DNA from: Vibrio pacinii DSM 19139
GTDB lineage: Bacteria > Pseudomonadota > Gammaproteobacteria > Enterobacterales > Vibrionaceae
DNA: 64,000 nucleotides
Assembly (NCBI RefSeq): GCF_000711795.1
Contig: NZ_JONH01000010.1
Location: 1-64,000 of the forward strand
Direction of reading: 5' to 3'
Part shown: positions 1 to 9,638 of the stretch, in pieces
Position numbering within the stretch: the first letter of the stretch is position 1
How the letters are laid out: each line of letters opens with the position of its first letter
Position numbers and translations under genes: made by a program
The notes under the pieces: model-generated
What the model was told of the DNA's origin: nothing
Databases searched by the model: none
Seen by the model: the letters and a program-made list of their open reading frames with translations, nothing else

Positions 1-90
1 TTTATCCAACCGATTCACCGTCACTGTGCTTGAAGCCCAGTGACTTTCTCTATGCAATGACTCAGTTCAGTATTGATGTCACCGCGGGAA
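1..90. other. Left-edge intergenic DNA, probable leader of a divergent gene outside the window
   Basis: No gene is supported here. Positions 20-26 and 38-44 form a perfect 7-bp inverted repeat (GTCACTG/CAGTGAC) with an 11-nt loop. Read on the minus strand, the last bases before the edge (GGTTGGATAAA) could hold a ribosome binding site for a gene starting just outside the window. A minus-strand promoter is plausible at TTGATA (127-132) and TGTTAT (104-109) with a 17-bp spacer, so this stretch may be its 5' leader. That is inference. Confidence 0.35.
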
Positions 91-113
91 TAAATGTTAT
101 GTTATAACATTTC
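91..113. promoter_or_regulatory. Zur-type zinc operator
   Basis: The 23 bp match the published gammaproteobacterial Zur palindrome (GAAATGTTATAnTATAACATTTC, from memory) at all but two positions. The box overlaps possible -10 elements in both directions: TGTTAT at 95-100 on the plus strand, with TTGATG at 73-78, and TGTTAT at 104-109 on the minus strand. Zur represses when zinc is plentiful. The target may be trmO to the right or, more likely, a gene left of the window. In V. cholerae, as I recall, zinc-independent ribosomal protein paralogues lie beside this locus. Confidence 0.75.
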
Positions 114-195
114 ATTTAGCAATCATTATCAAAGAGAAACGAAAGTGATTTTATGATATTTTCTCCACCACCATTTTTTACATAAAGTAGCCACC

Positions 196-891
196 ATGTA
201 CTCGGTCGAACCTATCGGCATTATTGAAAGCCCATATAAAGAGAAATTCGCAGTTCCTCGCCAACCAAAATTGGTCACTGCGGCGACCTCAAGGGTACGC
301 TTGCTAGGAGCAGCAAACTGTCTTGAGTCAGTTCGAGGAATCGAGCAATTTAGCCATATCTGGCTACTGTTTATGTTTGACCAAAATTTGCAAGCAGGAT
401 GGAAACCAACGGTGCGCCCTCCGCGTCTTGGGGGTAACGAACGTGTTGGTGTGTTTGCTTCCCGTGCAACATTTAGGCCCAATGGCATCGGTATGTCTGC
501 CATTCCATTGCACGGAGTGACTCAGCAAGCAGAGCAAATCTATCTCGATTTAGGCAACGTTGATCTTGTCGATGGTACGCCGATTATTGATATCAAACCT
601 TATATTCCCTACAGCGATAACATCAGCAATGCCTGTGGCGGTTATGCCGAACAAGAGCCCGAGACGCTAACGGTTGAGTTTTCAACTCAAGCCAAAATGA
701 CACTGGCAAAACGGCGCGATCACGCAATGGAAACTCAAGTCATCGCCCAAGTACTGGCGCAAGACCCACGTCCTGCCTATAAGAAAGGTAAGCCAGATGA
801 TAAGCAATACGCGGTAAATTTGTTCGATTTGAACATAAGATTCAGCGTAAGCGATAACTTAGTAATGGTTACTGCAATTGAACGCTTTTGA
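196..891 (+). CDS. trmO: tRNA (N6-threonylcarbamoyladenosine(37)-N6)-methyltransferase TrmO
   Basis: TrmO (YaeB/TsaA family) adds the N6-methyl group to t6A at position 37 of tRNAs, using S-adenosylmethionine, and improves decoding of ACY codons. The 231-aa length is close to the E. coli protein. Visible family blocks are HIWLLFMFDQN near residue 54, RATFRPNGIG near 90-99 and DGTPIIDIKPYIPYSD near 132-147. The ribosome binding site is weak, but the protein begins at the expected place. It precedes proS as in E. coli; the 93-bp gap shows no convincing terminator, so partial co-transcription is possible. Confidence 0.93.
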   Translation: MYSVEPIGIIESPYKEKFAVPRQPKLVTAATSRVRLLGAANCLESVRGIEQFSHIWLLFMFDQNLQAGWKPTVRPPRLGGNERVGVFASRATFRPNGIGMSAIPLHGVTQQAEQIYLDLGNVDLVDGTPIIDIKPYIPYSDNISNACGGYAEQEPETLTVEFSTQAKMTLAKRRDHAMETQVIAQVLAQDPRPAYKKGKPDDKQYAVNLFDLNIRFSVSDNLVMVTAIERF

Positions 892-984
892 CAAAGCCAA
901 TAGGCTGATATTATAAACGGCTTAACTTTATTCCCCTTTCAATAAGGGAATGTCTGTCAAACATTAATAAACGGATACCATAGA

Positions 985-2700
985 ATGCGTACCAGTAAAT
1001 ATCTTCTTTCTACTTTGAAGGAGACTCCAAACGACGCAGAAGTAGTGAGCCACCAGCTCATGCTACGTGCAGGTATGATCCGTAAGCTGGCTTCAGGTCT
1101 CTATACTTGGCTGCCTACCGGTCTACGTGTGCTGCGTAAAGTCGAAAACATCGTTCGTCAAGAAATCAATAATGCCGATGCTGTTGAAACCTTGATGCCC
1201 GTTGTACAACCGTTTGAACTATGGGAAGAGACAGGCCGCAGTGAAAAGATGGGCCCTGAGCTACTTCGCTTTACTGACCGCCATATGCGTCCGTTTGTTC
1301 TTAGCCCGACAGCTGAAGAAGTAATCACTAGCCTAGTGCGTAATGAAGTCAGTTCATACAAACAGTTGCCACTAAACCTGTACCAAATTCAGACTAAGTT
1401 CCGTGATGAACGCCGCCCACGTTTTGGCGTAATGCGTTCGCGTGAATTCTCGATGATGGATGCCTACAGCTTCGACATTGATAAAGCAGGTCTGCAAAAA
1501 TCTTACGACGCAATGCACGATGCCTACTGCCGAGCATTTGATCGCATGGGCCTAGATTACCGTCCTGTACTGGCCGACAGTGGTGCGATTGGCGGTAGTG
1601 GCTCGCAAGAGTTTCACGTGCTTGCAGAAAGCGGTGAAGACTTGATTGCCTTCTCAACAGAGTCGGATTATGCCGCGAACATTGAAAAAGCAGAAGCGCT
1701 AGCGCCTGCTGGCGAACGTGCACAGCCAACTCAAGCAATGACGCTGGTTGATACGCCAAATGCGAAAACCATCGCAGAACTTGTCGAACAGTTCGATCTA
1801 CCTATCGAGAAAACCGTTAAGACACTGTTTGTTAAAGCCTCTGACGAGATTGAAGCACCAATTATCGCGCTTATTATTCGTGGCGATCATGAACTCAACG
1901 AAGTCAAAGCTGAAAACTTAAAACAAGTTGCAGCGCCACTTGAAATGGCTTCAGAGCAAGAAATTCGTGCGCTTATCGGTGCAGGTCCTGGCTCTCTTGG
2001 CCCAGTGGGTCTTAAACTGCCCTTTATCGTTGATCGCACCGTGGCAGCAATGAGTGACTTCGGCGCGGGTGCCAATATCGACGACAAACACTACTTCGGT
2101 ATTAACTGGGGACGTGATGTTGAACTGAGCCAAATTGAAGACTTACGTAACGTCGTCGAAGGTGATCTTAGCCCATGTGGTCAAGGTACGATTCAACTTA
2201 AGCGTGGTATCGAAGTCGGTCACATTTTCCAGCTAGGTAACACGTACTCTGAAAAAATGAACTGTGGCGTGCTTGGCCCTGACGGTAAGAACGCCATTCT
2301 TGAGATGGGTTGTTACGGTATTGGTATTACCCGTGTAGTTGCCGCAGCTATCGAGCAGAACCACGACAAATACGGCATCATCTGGCCTGACGCACTGGCA
2401 CCATTCCAAGTTGCGATTGTACCGATGAACATGCACAAATCAGAAGAAGTGCAGCAAGCCGCAAGCAAGCTGTACGACGAACTGACGGCCATGGGGATTG
2501 AGGTCCTATTTGATGATCGTAAAGAACGCCCTGGTGTGATGTTCTCTGATATGGAGCTGCTGGGTGTACCACACACTGTCATTATCGGCGACCGTAGCAT
2601 GAAAGAAGGCAACTTCGAGTACAAGAACCGTCGCAATGGCGAGAAATCTGCCGTCCCAATGACGGATATTGTTGAGCATATTAAAGCTCAGCTTGCTTAA
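985..2700 (+). CDS. proS: Proline--tRNA ligase
   Basis: Charges tRNA(Pro) with proline in the cytoplasm. At 571 aa it is the bacterial long form. The class II core carries motif 2 around residues 134-160 ([17 protein letters not shown]) and motif 3 near 435-455 ([13 protein letters not shown]). A YbaK-like editing insertion, which hydrolyses Ala-tRNA(Pro), lies roughly at 225-405. The C-terminal anticodon-binding domain covers about 470-565. An intrinsic terminator follows directly. Nothing is unusual. Confidence 0.98.
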   Translation: MRTSKYLLSTLKETPNDAEVVSHQLMLRAGMIRKLASGLYTWLPTGLRVLRKVENIVRQEINNADAVETLMPVVQPFELWEETGRSEKMGPELLRFTDRHMRPFVLSPTAEEVITSLVRNEVSSYKQLPLNLYQIQTKFRDERRPRFGVMRSREFSMMDAYSFDIDKAGLQKSYDAMHDAYCRAFDRMGLDYRPVLADSGAIGGSGSQEFHVLAESGEDLIAFSTESDYAANIEKAEALAPAGERAQPTQAMTLVDTPNAKTIAELVEQFDLPIEKTVKTLFVKASDEIEAPIIALIIRGDHELNEVKAENLKQVAAPLEMASEQEIRALIGAGPGSLGPVGLKLPFIVDRTVAAMSDFGAGANIDDKHYFGINWGRDVELSQIEDLRNVVEGDLSPCGQGTIQLKRGIEVGHIFQLGNTYSEKMNCGVLGPDGKNAILEMGCYGIGITRVVAAAIEQNHDKYGIIWPDALAPFQVAIVPMNMHKSEEVQQAASKLYDELTAMGIEVLFDDRKERPGVMFSDMELLGVPHTVIIGDRSMKEGNFEYKNRRNGEKSAVPMTDIVEHIKAQLA

Positions 2701-2722
2701 TTAATTAGGCACGCCAATAAAC

Positions 2723-2757
2723 AAAAAAAGGCTGATGTATAAACATCGGCCTTTTTT
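2723..2757. terminator. Bidirectional intrinsic terminator between proS and yafJ
   Basis: A 9-bp stem (2730-2738 with 2743-2751, loop ATAA) is flanked by an A-run on the left and six Ts on the right. It can therefore stop transcription from proS on the plus strand and from the converging yafJ on the minus strand. Confidence 0.9.
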
Positions 2758-2799
2758 GTGGGTAACGGTCAGGTAGAAACGATCGATACTGAAGCGGTT

Positions 2800-3645
2800 C
2801 TACTCGAGCGGCTGAGTCGGAGCCTGACTGGTCACCTTCTTCGGCGCAAAAGCAACATCGGTCAGTTCATCAGCATTGCCATCAACAATCTCACCAAAGT
2901 GGAATATCCCGAACTCACCGGGCTTCATTCGGTGCCACGCTTCATTGTCGGTCAGTGGTTGCGTGGCAATTACCGACACGATGTCATTAGGTGTGGTCTC
3001 TTCCTGAAAATTAATCTCTACGTCTTCGTCAATCAACGACGCTTTACCAAACGGCGCACGACGCGTGATCCAATACAGGTGATTGGTGCAAAAGGTCATC
3101 ACATATTCACCATCGGAAAGAAGCATATTAAACACCCCTTTCTGCTTGAGAATGTCACAACATTGAGCAATAAAACGAAACACGCCGAGCATGTCTTGCG
3201 GCGGCTCTGGGTAACGATCTTCCATCTGTTTCAATAACCAGCAAAATGCCAATTCACTGTCAGTTTGGCCAACCGGACGATGACGTCCCGTCACTAAATC
3301 AGCATAATCGCTAAGCTGGCCATTATGAGCGAAAGTCCAATAACGTCCCCATAACTCACGGGTAAATGGATGAGTATTTTCTAGATTGACCGCCCCACGA
3401 TTGGCTTGCCGAATGTGGCTGAGCACTGCGCGGCTTTTGATCGGATAGTTTTGCACCAAATCAGCAATTTTAGAGTCGCAACTCGGCTTTGGGTCTTTAA
3501 AATTACGAAAGCCTTTGCCTTCATAAAAAGTAATCCCCCAACCGTCTCGGTGCGGTCCGGTATTACCCCCTCGCTGCATCAACCCAGTAAAACTAAAACA
3601 GATATCCGTTGGTACATTGGCACTCATTCCGAGCAATTCACACAT
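2800..3645 (-). CDS. yafJ: Class II glutamine amidotransferase, YafJ family
   Basis: Has a glutaminase domain of the Ntn-hydrolase type. Met1 is followed by Cys2, the expected N-terminal nucleophile after Met removal. Further signature segments are GPHRDGWGI near residues 31-39, SHIRQANRGAV near 76-86 and TFAHNGQL near 108-115. The E. coli relative is about 255 aa; this one has 281, with extra residues mainly at the C terminus. The physiological acceptor of the ammonia is not known. An AGGAGAG site 9 nt upstream supports the start. It lies after gmhA, as in E. coli. Confidence 0.88.
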   Translation of the reverse strand: MCELLGMSANVPTDICFSFTGLMQRGGNTGPHRDGWGITFYEGKGFRNFKDPKPSCDSKIADLVQNYPIKSRAVLSHIRQANRGAVNLENTHPFTRELWGRYWTFAHNGQLSDYADLVTGRHRPVGQTDSELAFCWLLKQMEDRYPEPPQDMLGVFRFIAQCCDILKQKGVFNMLLSDGEYVMTFCTNHLYWITRRAPFGKASLIDEDVEINFQEETTPNDIVSVIATQPLTDNEAWHRMKPGEFGIFHFGEIVDGNADELTDVAFAPKKVTSQAPTQPLE

Positions 3646-3670
3646 GGTTTACGACTCTCCTATGCAAACC

Positions 3671-3698
3671 ACAGTATCGACATCGTTGCCGATACTGT
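3671..3698 (-). terminator. Hairpin after gmhA, possible weak terminator
   Basis: A perfect 9-bp stem (3671-3679 with 3690-3698) with a 10-nt loop lies between the gmhA stop and the yafJ start. The minus-strand continuation has only a short T-rich stretch. It may be a leaky terminator or an mRNA-stabilising hairpin. Confidence 0.45.
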
Positions 3699-3718
3699 TT
3701 AAACCAATATTGTCGTGC

Positions 3719-4297
3719 TTATTTTTCCATCTCTTTTTCAATTAACTGAATGATGATATGGATGATCTTAATGTGGATCTCTTGAATACGGTCGGCATAA
3801 CCAAAGTGCGGTACACGGATTTCGATATCCGCAAGACCTGCCATTTTGCCACCATCTTTACCTGTTAAAGCAATGGTCTTCATGCCTTTTGCTTGCGCCG
3901 CTTCAATCGCTTTTAGAATATTGCCCGAGTTACCTGACGTCGACAGCCCAAATAACACATCGCCTTTCGATCCAACCGCTTCAACATAACGCGAAAATAC
4001 GTGCTCGTAACCAAAGTCGTTACTCACACAAGACAGATGGCTTGGATCAGAGATAGCAATACCAGGCAAGCCAGGTCGATTTTCACGATAACGTCCAGTT
4101 AACTCTTCAGCAAAATGCATCGAATCACAGTGAGAACCACCGTTACCACAAGAAAGCACTTTGCCGCCTTGCTTAAAGGAATCGGCAAGCATTTTTGCCG
4201 CCGCTTCGATCTGAGCGATATTGTGGTCATCACTCAAAAACTTATTCAGTACATCCGCCGCTTCCGTCAATTCACTTTTAATTAAATCCTGGTACAT
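3719..4297 (-). CDS. gmhA: Phosphoheptose isomerase (sedoheptulose 7-phosphate isomerase)
   Basis: Converts D-sedoheptulose 7-phosphate to D-glycero-D-manno-heptose 7-phosphate, the first step toward the ADP-heptose of the lipopolysaccharide inner core. It is a single SIS-domain protein with the family blocks [26 protein letters not shown] and STSGNSGN, ending in LIEKEMEK as in E. coli. The start is placed at the ATG encoding [10 protein letters not shown] (192 aa), which equals the E. coli start. An in-frame ATG eight codons upstream is possible but has no better ribosome binding site. Confidence 0.95.
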   Translation of the reverse strand: MYQDLIKSELTEAADVLNKFLSDDHNIAQIEAAAKMLADSFKQGGKVLSCGNGGSHCDSMHFAEELTGRYRENRPGLPGIAISDPSHLSCVSNDFGYEHVFSRYVEAVGSKGDVLFGLSTSGNSGNILKAIEAAQAKGMKTIALTGKDGGKMAGLADIEIRVPHFGYADRIQEIHIKIIHIIIQLIEKEMEK

Positions 4298-4534
4298 AGG
4301 TTTATCTCTAATCGTTGTCATAGATGATTCTGCAATAAATACAGAAAGCGTTACTAACAGAGTTTACCCAAACATTTGTCACTGTCGATAGTGAGTTGAG
4401 AACAATTCCACTTTTGTCGTCACTCTTCGCTCATAAAACTGGCACCAGTTGGCATTTTTAGACTAACCACTCTACTTAGATCACTTTTTAAGCAATTATC
4501 CATTTTACATTTCATTAATATTTTGATTACACTT
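4298..4534. other. gmhA/fadE divergent intergenic region
   Basis: With the operator that follows, this makes about 300 bp without a gene. It should hold the gmhA promoter on the minus strand and upstream elements for fadE. The only distinct motif I see is an imperfect palindrome at 4379-4394 (TCACT-N6-AGTGA), of no assigned function. No small reading frame with a ribosome binding site was found. Confidence 0.4.
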
Positions 4535-4551
4535 GACTGGTTAGACCTCTT
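4535..4551. promoter_or_regulatory. FadR-like operator upstream of fadE
   Basis: The 17 bp GACTGGTTAGACCTCTT contain the FadR core TGGTnnGACC, intact on the left and partly conserved on the right. FadR represses beta-oxidation genes and lets go when long-chain acyl-CoA binds. The site lies 53 bp before the chosen fadE start. That is where an operator for an acyl-CoA dehydrogenase gene is expected. Confidence 0.75.
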
Positions 4552-4603
4552 ACTACTCATCGACGTAAAACAAACCAATAATCGTCGTAAAAGGAAAACA
4601 TAT

Positions 4604-7057
4604 ATGGACATCTTGCTCTCTATACTTGGCTTTATCGTGGTGCTCGCCACCTGCCTCTACCACCGTAGCTCACTATTGACTTCGATTGCTGCACTGACCA
4701 TCACTATGGTGGTGCTTTCAGTGTTTGGCCGTGTCGGTTCACTAAGCTGGTTACTCTATATCGCCGCCATCGCAGTTTTAGCCGTGCCATCAATAAGACA
4801 ATCGCTGATCAGTAAAAAAGCGCTATTGTTGTTCAAAAAAGTGCTGCCAGCGATGTCGAAAACCGAGAAAGAAGCACTCGATGCCGGCACGGTTTGGTGG
4901 GAAGCAGAACTATTCAAAGGCAAACCTGACTGGAAAAAACTCCATCAGATTCAAGATCCTAAGTTAAGCGCTGAAGAACAAGCGTTTCTCGATGGTCCGG
5001 TCAACCAAGTGTGTGCCATGGTGAATGACTATCAAGTGACTCATGAATTGGCCGATCTGCCACCCCATGTTTGGCAATACCTAAAAGATAACAAGTTCTT
5101 TGCCATGATCATCAAGAAGAAATATGGCGGCTTGGAATTTTCTGCTTACGCACAATCGTTAGTCTTGCAAAAACTGACCGGTGTATCGGGTGTCCTGTCA
5201 TCCACCGTTGGCGTACCGAATTCTCTCGGTCCTGGTGAGCTATTGCAGCACTACGGAACCACTGATCAAAAAGATTACTACTTACCTCGCCTAGCTCAAG
5301 GCAAAGAAATTCCATGTTTTGCTCTCACTAGCCCAGAAGCAGGTTCAGATGCAGGATCAATCCCTGATTTCGGTGTGGTGTGTAAGGGCGAATGGCAAGG
5401 CAAAGAGGTGCTTGGTATGCGCCTAACCTGGAATAAACGCTACATTACTCTGGCACCTGTCGCGACAGTACTTGGTCTGGCGTTCAAGCTGCGTGACCCA
5501 GATGGCCTACTGGGTGACAATACTGACCTTGGGATTACTTGTGCACTGATTCCAACGGACCTTGAAGGAGTCGAGATTGGCAACCGTCACTTCCCGCTTA
5601 ACGTGCCGTTCCAAAATGGCCCAACGCGTGCCGAAGACCTTTTTGTACCACTTGATTTCATCATCGGCGGACCTAAGATGGCTGGTCAAGGCTGGCGTAT
5701 GTTGGTTGAGTGTCTGTCGGTAGGTCGTGGCATTACCTTGCCATCCAACTCAACCGGCGGCATTAAAACGGCGGCGTTGGCGACTGGCGCTTATGCCCGA
5801 ATCCGTCGTCAATTTAAACAACCGATTGGCCACATGGAAGGCGTTGAAGAGCCGTTAGCACGCTTAGGTGGTAACGCCTATGTGATGGATGCCGCCAGTG
5901 CACTCACGGTTGCAGGTATCGATTTAGGTGAAAAGCCATCGGTGATCTCGGCCATCGTTAAGTACCACTGTACTCACCGCGGTCAACAAAGCATCATCGA
6001 TGCAATGGATATCGTCGGCGGTAAAGGGATCTGCTTAGGCCCGTCAAACTTCCTCGCCCGAGGTTATCAAGGCGCGCCTATTGCTGTCACTGTTGAAGGG
6101 GCAAACATCCTCACCCGCTCGATGATCATCTTTGGCCAAGGTGCTATTCGTTGTCATCCTTATGTGCTTGACGAGATGAACGCCGCTTACTCGCAAAGTT
6201 CTGACGCTTTAGATAAATTTGATGCCGCGCTCGCCGGTCACGTGAGCTTTACGCTAAGTAATTTAGTCCGTAGTTTGTGGTTAGGTATTACCGATGGCCG
6301 CTTATCTGCCGCGCCAACCAATGATGCCACTAAGCGCTACTATCAACAGCTAAACCGCTACAGTGCTAATATTGCGTTTTTGTCGGATATTGCAATGGCA
6401 GTTTTAGGTGGGTCACTGAAACGCAAAGAGCGCTTGTCTGCGCGCTTAGGCGATATCCTAAGTCAGCTTTACCTCAGCTCAGCAACGCTTAAACGCTTTG
6501 AGTCAGAAGGTCGTCAGCAAGAAGATTTACCATTGGTACACTGGGGCCTTCAAGACAGCTTGCAACAAGCTGAGCATGCCATTGATGAGTTCTTAGCTAA
6601 CTTCCCCAACAAACTGCTGGGCAAAGCTCTGCGTCTGGTGATCATGCCGTTTGGCCGCATACGCACGGCACCGAGTGACAAACTCGATAGCAAGGTTGCT
6701 CAAATCCTGCAAACACCAAGTGAGACACGTTCACGCATCGGCCGCAATCAATACCTTGAAGCCAGTGAATTCAATCCTGCGGGTAAAATCGAGCACGCGC
6801 TTGGGGTTATTTTGCAAGCGGAACCACTGTTCGATAAGGTATGTAAAGAAACTGGCCAACGACGTCCATTCTTGCGCTTAGATGAAGTCGCTGATCTGGG
6901 GCTAGAGAAAGGTATCTTAGATAAAGCGCAAGCCGAATTACTTAAGCAAGCAGAACAGCAGCGTCTGGATGTGATTAATGTTGATGACTTTAGTCCTGAG
7001 GACCTCGCCGCAAAGCCAATGCCGGTGCATGCACCCAACATGGTTGAAGTTGCGTAA
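4604..7057 (+). CDS. fadE: Acyl-CoA dehydrogenase FadE
   Basis: Carries out the first, FAD-dependent step of fatty acid beta-oxidation, acyl-CoA to trans-2-enoyl-CoA. The 817-aa length matches the long FadE type (E. coli 814). The N terminus has two or three hydrophobic segments (about residues 2-65), suggesting membrane association. The dehydrogenase core follows, with [15 protein letters not shown] and [13 protein letters not shown], then the C-terminal DUF1974-type region. The frame stays open to 4523, but AAGGA at 4591 and the FadR operator inside that extension fix the start at 4604. Confidence 0.96.
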   Translation: MDILLSILGFIVVLATCLYHRSSLLTSIAALTITMVVLSVFGRVGSLSWLLYIAAIAVLAVPSIRQSLISKKALLLFKKVLPAMSKTEKEALDAGTVWWEAELFKGKPDWKKLHQIQDPKLSAEEQAFLDGPVNQVCAMVNDYQVTHELADLPPHVWQYLKDNKFFAMIIKKKYGGLEFSAYAQSLVLQKLTGVSGVLSSTVGVPNSLGPGELLQHYGTTDQKDYYLPRLAQGKEIPCFALTSPEAGSDAGSIPDFGVVCKGEWQGKEVLGMRLTWNKRYITLAPVATVLGLAFKLRDPDGLLGDNTDLGITCALIPTDLEGVEIGNRHFPLNVPFQNGPTRAEDLFVPLDFIIGGPKMAGQGWRMLVECLSVGRGITLPSNSTGGIKTAALATGAYARIRRQFKQPIGHMEGVEEPLARLGGNAYVMDAASALTVAGIDLGEKPSVISAIVKYHCTHRGQQSIIDAMDIVGGKGICLGPSNFLARGYQGAPIAVTVEGANILTRSMIIFGQGAIRCHPYVLDEMNAAYSQSSDALDKFDAALAGHVSFTLSNLVRSLWLGITDGRLSAAPTNDATKRYYQQLNRYSANIAFLSDIAMAVLGGSLKRKERLSARLGDILSQLYLSSATLKRFESEGRQQEDLPLVHWGLQDSLQQAEHAIDEFLANFPNKLLGKALRLVIMPFGRIRTAPSDKLDSKVAQILQTPSETRSRIGRNQYLEASEFNPAGKIEHALGVILQAEPLFDKVCKETGQRRPFLRLDEVADLGLEKGILDKAQAELLKQAEQQRLDVINVDDFSPEDLAAKPMPVHAPNMVEVA

Positions 7058-7075
7058 GCTGGAATAAAACAATTA

Positions 7076-7099
7076 GGGCTGCGATTGCAGCCCTTTTTT
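7076..7099 (+). terminator. Intrinsic terminator of fadE
   Basis: Perfect 7-bp GC-rich stem (7076-7082 with 7087-7093, loop GATT) followed by six Ts, 18 bp after the fadE stop. Confidence 0.92.
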
Positions 7100-7120
7100 A
7101 TCTTAGTCACCTCTGAGTGT

Positions 7121-8371
7121 CTACTTTTTCGGCATCTCTAGCTGCATCTCTGGAATCGCCTGTTTGCTTGCCCGTAGCTTGCTGCGCACAAACCAGATAA
7201 GGATGCCAAGGATCAGAGCAATTAAGTTGCCCACTGCGATGATAATATAGCTGCGAGTACGTTTTTCTTCGCGCATTTTGATCAGTTGCATCTCCTCCAT
7301 CAATTTCTGCTGCTTGAGACGCTCTTGTTCCTGCAGACGACGAGTGGCGGCGATATCGACCTCTTCAACCACACTATAGGTGTGTTCCGTCAGCGGGAAA
7401 ATAAGCGGTCTATCTGAGCCCATTTCACTGGCAAACACTTTCCCCGTCCACGAATACAAACCAATATTATCGCTATATGGAATTTCAAGTTCGAGCTTAC
7501 TGCTTTCTTGTTGCGCTGAGCCTTGAACAGTAATGGCGTTGTCATCAGGAGCGATATGTTCAACATGACCAACAATAGAGCCAGGTTTAATCATTCCCTG
7601 CTCACCGGAGAAAACCAACTTATTGGTAACCCCCTCTTCTCGTGACTGAACAAAAGTCGAGATAATTGGCGTTGGATAAACCAGCACTTCTTGCTCTTGA
7701 GCACGCAAAAATACGCCATTGCCAGAGGTGATACGCACACGATATTTACCCGGCTCACTAACAATTGGCAAAGCCACGGTAAAAATACCATCGCCAGCGA
7801 CTTCATCAAGATCTTGACCATCATCGGCAAACTCACCGATCACTTCTGGAATAGGTCGAGCTTCTTTGACTAAGGTCTCCTCGTTCTCAAGAAACTTAGT
7901 AAACGTGACTTTAAGTTTGACCCGGTCGAGGAAGTCTCTCAATACTAAAGGTTTATCATCTGACGTCAGACGCGCTTCAAATTTAAGTGACTCGCCTTGG
8001 AACAACCGCTTAGGCAGTACATCGCTTGATAATTCGAGATGGGATATTAGCTTGATTTTATTTTTAGGCGTGACCTTACCAATCGCTTGCCAAGGCCCTG
8101 GCATTGGATTGTCTATCGAGATGATGTCCATTGAAGACTCTTGATACCAACGGACATTATCAGGACTGCGCCAAGCGTAGTACTTCTTGCCATCCGGCCT
8201 AACCAACACAACTGGCTGTGAGCTTTGCGCTCGATAGATAACAAAGGTAATCTGTTTGATCGACGGATCGACTCGAAAGCGATTGTCGAGCAGAGACATT
8301 GAGGAGCTTTGGGCGCTGTAACAGAGCGCACTCAATAACAGACCAATTATGGTAATCCAGAACCTCAACAT
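7121..8371 (-). CDS. TIGR03503-like membrane-anchored protein of unknown function
   Basis: A 416-aa protein with an N-terminal signal peptide (about residues 1-20, cleavage probably near CYSAQS). A long, probably periplasmic region of beta-rich character follows. Then come a charged helical stretch rich in Gln, Glu and Lys (about 343-373), one transmembrane helix (about 374-396) and a short basic tail. I believe this is the family named TIGR03503, with no known role. The region near 180-225 (DGQDLDEVAGDGIFTV, then GKYRVRI) looks like an Ig or carbohydrate-type beta domain. The start has AGGAG 5 nt upstream, and dnaQ ends 8 bp before it, so the two are co-transcribed. Confidence 0.7.
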   Translation of the reverse strand: MLRFWITIIGLLLSALCYSAQSSSMSLLDNRFRVDPSIKQITFVIYRAQSSQPVVLVRPDGKKYYAWRSPDNVRWYQESSMDIISIDNPMPGPWQAIGKVTPKNKIKLISHLELSSDVLPKRLFQGESLKFEARLTSDDKPLVLRDFLDRVKLKVTFTKFLENEETLVKEARPIPEVIGEFADDGQDLDEVAGDGIFTVALPIVSEPGKYRVRITSGNGVFLRAQEQEVLVYPTPIISTFVQSREEGVTNKLVFSGEQGMIKPGSIVGHVEHIAPDDNAITVQGSAQQESSKLELEIPYSDNIGLYSWTGKVFASEMGSDRPLIFPLTEHTYSVVEEVDIAATRRLQEQERLKQQKLMEEMQLIKMREEKRTRSYIIIAVGNLIALILGILIWFVRSKLRASKQAIPEMQLEMPKK

Positions 8372-8379
8372 CCTTTCTC

Positions 8380-9117
8380 CTACTGACGCCAGAGGCAGCT
8401 TCCGCTCTTCTCGACGATATCTAATCTATTCTTATGGGCTTCTAATTCATCGGCGGATGCACGTAAAACCTTTAGCGCTTTTCGTCCGCTCGCGACACGT
8501 TTTATCTCTTCACCACCGCTGTCATTAGCATTACCTGCGTTAAACTGCAGCGATGTTTGCCCACCTGTCATTAGCAGGTAGACATCCGCTAGAATTTCAG
8601 CATCGAGCAAAGCGCCGTGCAAAGTACGATGCGAGTTATCAATTCCGTAACGATCACAAAGCACATCAAGGTTATTTCGCTTACCAGGGAAAATCTTTTT
8701 CGCCATCGCAAGGGTATCGGTTACCTTGCAGTAATCCACCGTTTTCCCGATGCTAGGATCGAGCATCGCAAACTCAGAATCCATAAAGCCGACGTCAAAG
8801 GACGCATTGTGTGCGACCAGTTCGGCGCCTTTAATAAAGTCTAAGAACTCAGCGTGAACCTCTCGATACTCTGGCTTATCGACCAAGAACTCATCGGTAA
8901 TACCGTGAACTTCCACCGCTTCAGACTGAATTTGACGATCAGGTTTGATATAAACGTGAAAATGACGCCCAGTCAGTTTACGGTTAATGATCTCAACCGC
9001 ACCGATTTCTATAATTCGGTGACCTTGATAATGAGGCCCGCCATCCAGGTTCATACCTGTGGTTTCAGTATCGAGAACGATGATGCGGTGCTGGTTTGAA
9101 TTGCTGCTAGTATTCAT
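8380..9117 (-). CDS. dnaQ: DNA polymerase III epsilon subunit (3'-5' proofreading exonuclease)
   Basis: Proofreading subunit of the replicase core, bound to DnaE through its C-terminal segment. The 245 aa show all three exonuclease motifs: ExoI VLDTETTGM (residues 14-22), ExoII HNASFDVGFMDSEF (about 98-111) and ExoIII with HRTLHGALLDAEILADVY (about 158-175). The C-terminal tail ends SCLWRQ, as in E. coli (SCLWRA). It is divergent from rnhA across 56 bp, the classical dnaQ-rnhA arrangement with overlapping promoters. Confidence 0.96.
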   Translation of the reverse strand: MNTSSNSNQHRIIVLDTETTGMNLDGGPHYQGHRIIEIGAVEIINRKLTGRHFHVYIKPDRQIQSEAVEVHGITDEFLVDKPEYREVHAEFLDFIKGAELVAHNASFDVGFMDSEFAMLDPSIGKTVDYCKVTDTLAMAKKIFPGKRNNLDVLCDRYGIDNSHRTLHGALLDAEILADVYLLMTGGQTSLQFNAGNANDSGGEEIKRVASGRKALKVLRASADELEAHKNRLDIVEKSGSCLWRQ

Positions 9118-9173
9118 AACAATATGTGTGTCAGACTATGCCAATAATGTGCTTAACCCAATAGTATCAAATC

Positions 9174-9638
9174 ATGACGAAACAGGTGGAAATTTTCACT
9201 GATGGTTCTTGCTTAGGTAATCCAGGCCCTGGCGGTTACGGGATTGTATTACGTTACAAGCAGAAGGAAAAAACCTTAGCCAAGGGTTATACCCTGACGA
9301 CCAATAACCGTATGGAAATGTTGGCGACCATCGTTGCGCTGAAAACCCTTAAAGAACCGTGTGACGTTATTTTAACTACCGATAGTCAATACGTTCGTCA
9401 AGGTATCACTCAGTGGATCCATAACTGGAAAAAACGCGGTTGGAAAACCGCCGACAAAAAACCAGTCAAAAATGCCGATTTATGGAAAGCCCTCGATGCC
9501 GAGGCAGAACGTCATAACATCGACTGGCGTTGGGTCAAAGGCCATGCTGGTCATCGCGAAAACGAAATGTGTGATGAGCTTGCACGTACCGCCGCTGAAA
9601 ATCCAACCGAAGAAGACACCGGCTACATCCCCAACTAA
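9174..9638 (+). CDS. rnhA: Ribonuclease HI
   Basis: Cuts the RNA strand of RNA-DNA hybrids and so removes primers and R-loops. The 154 aa are typical. The active-site carboxylates lie in [14 protein letters not shown] (Asp10), NNRMEM (Glu48), TTDSQY (Asp70) and [11 protein letters not shown] (Asp near 134). The gene is convergent with the methyltransferase gene and overlaps its end by 3-4 bp. The start has little ribosome binding site, as often for this gene. Confidence 0.97.
   Translation: MTKQVEIFTDGSCLGNPGPGGYGIVLRYKQKEKTLAKGYTLTTNNRMEMLATIVALKTLKEPCDVILTTDSQYVRQGITQWIHNWKKRGWKTADKKPVKNADLWKALDAEAERHNIDWRWVKGHAGHRENEMCDELARTAAENPTEEDTGYIPN

Noticed and set aside
1..107. Open plus-strand frame at the left edge, ending at TAA near 107
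   Set aside because: It ends inside the Zur box and its 35 codons are not recognisable; a gene end is not supported.
2758..3237. 159-codon plus-strand frame inside yafJ
   Set aside because: Antisense to a clear amidotransferase gene, no ribosome binding site, no family resemblance.
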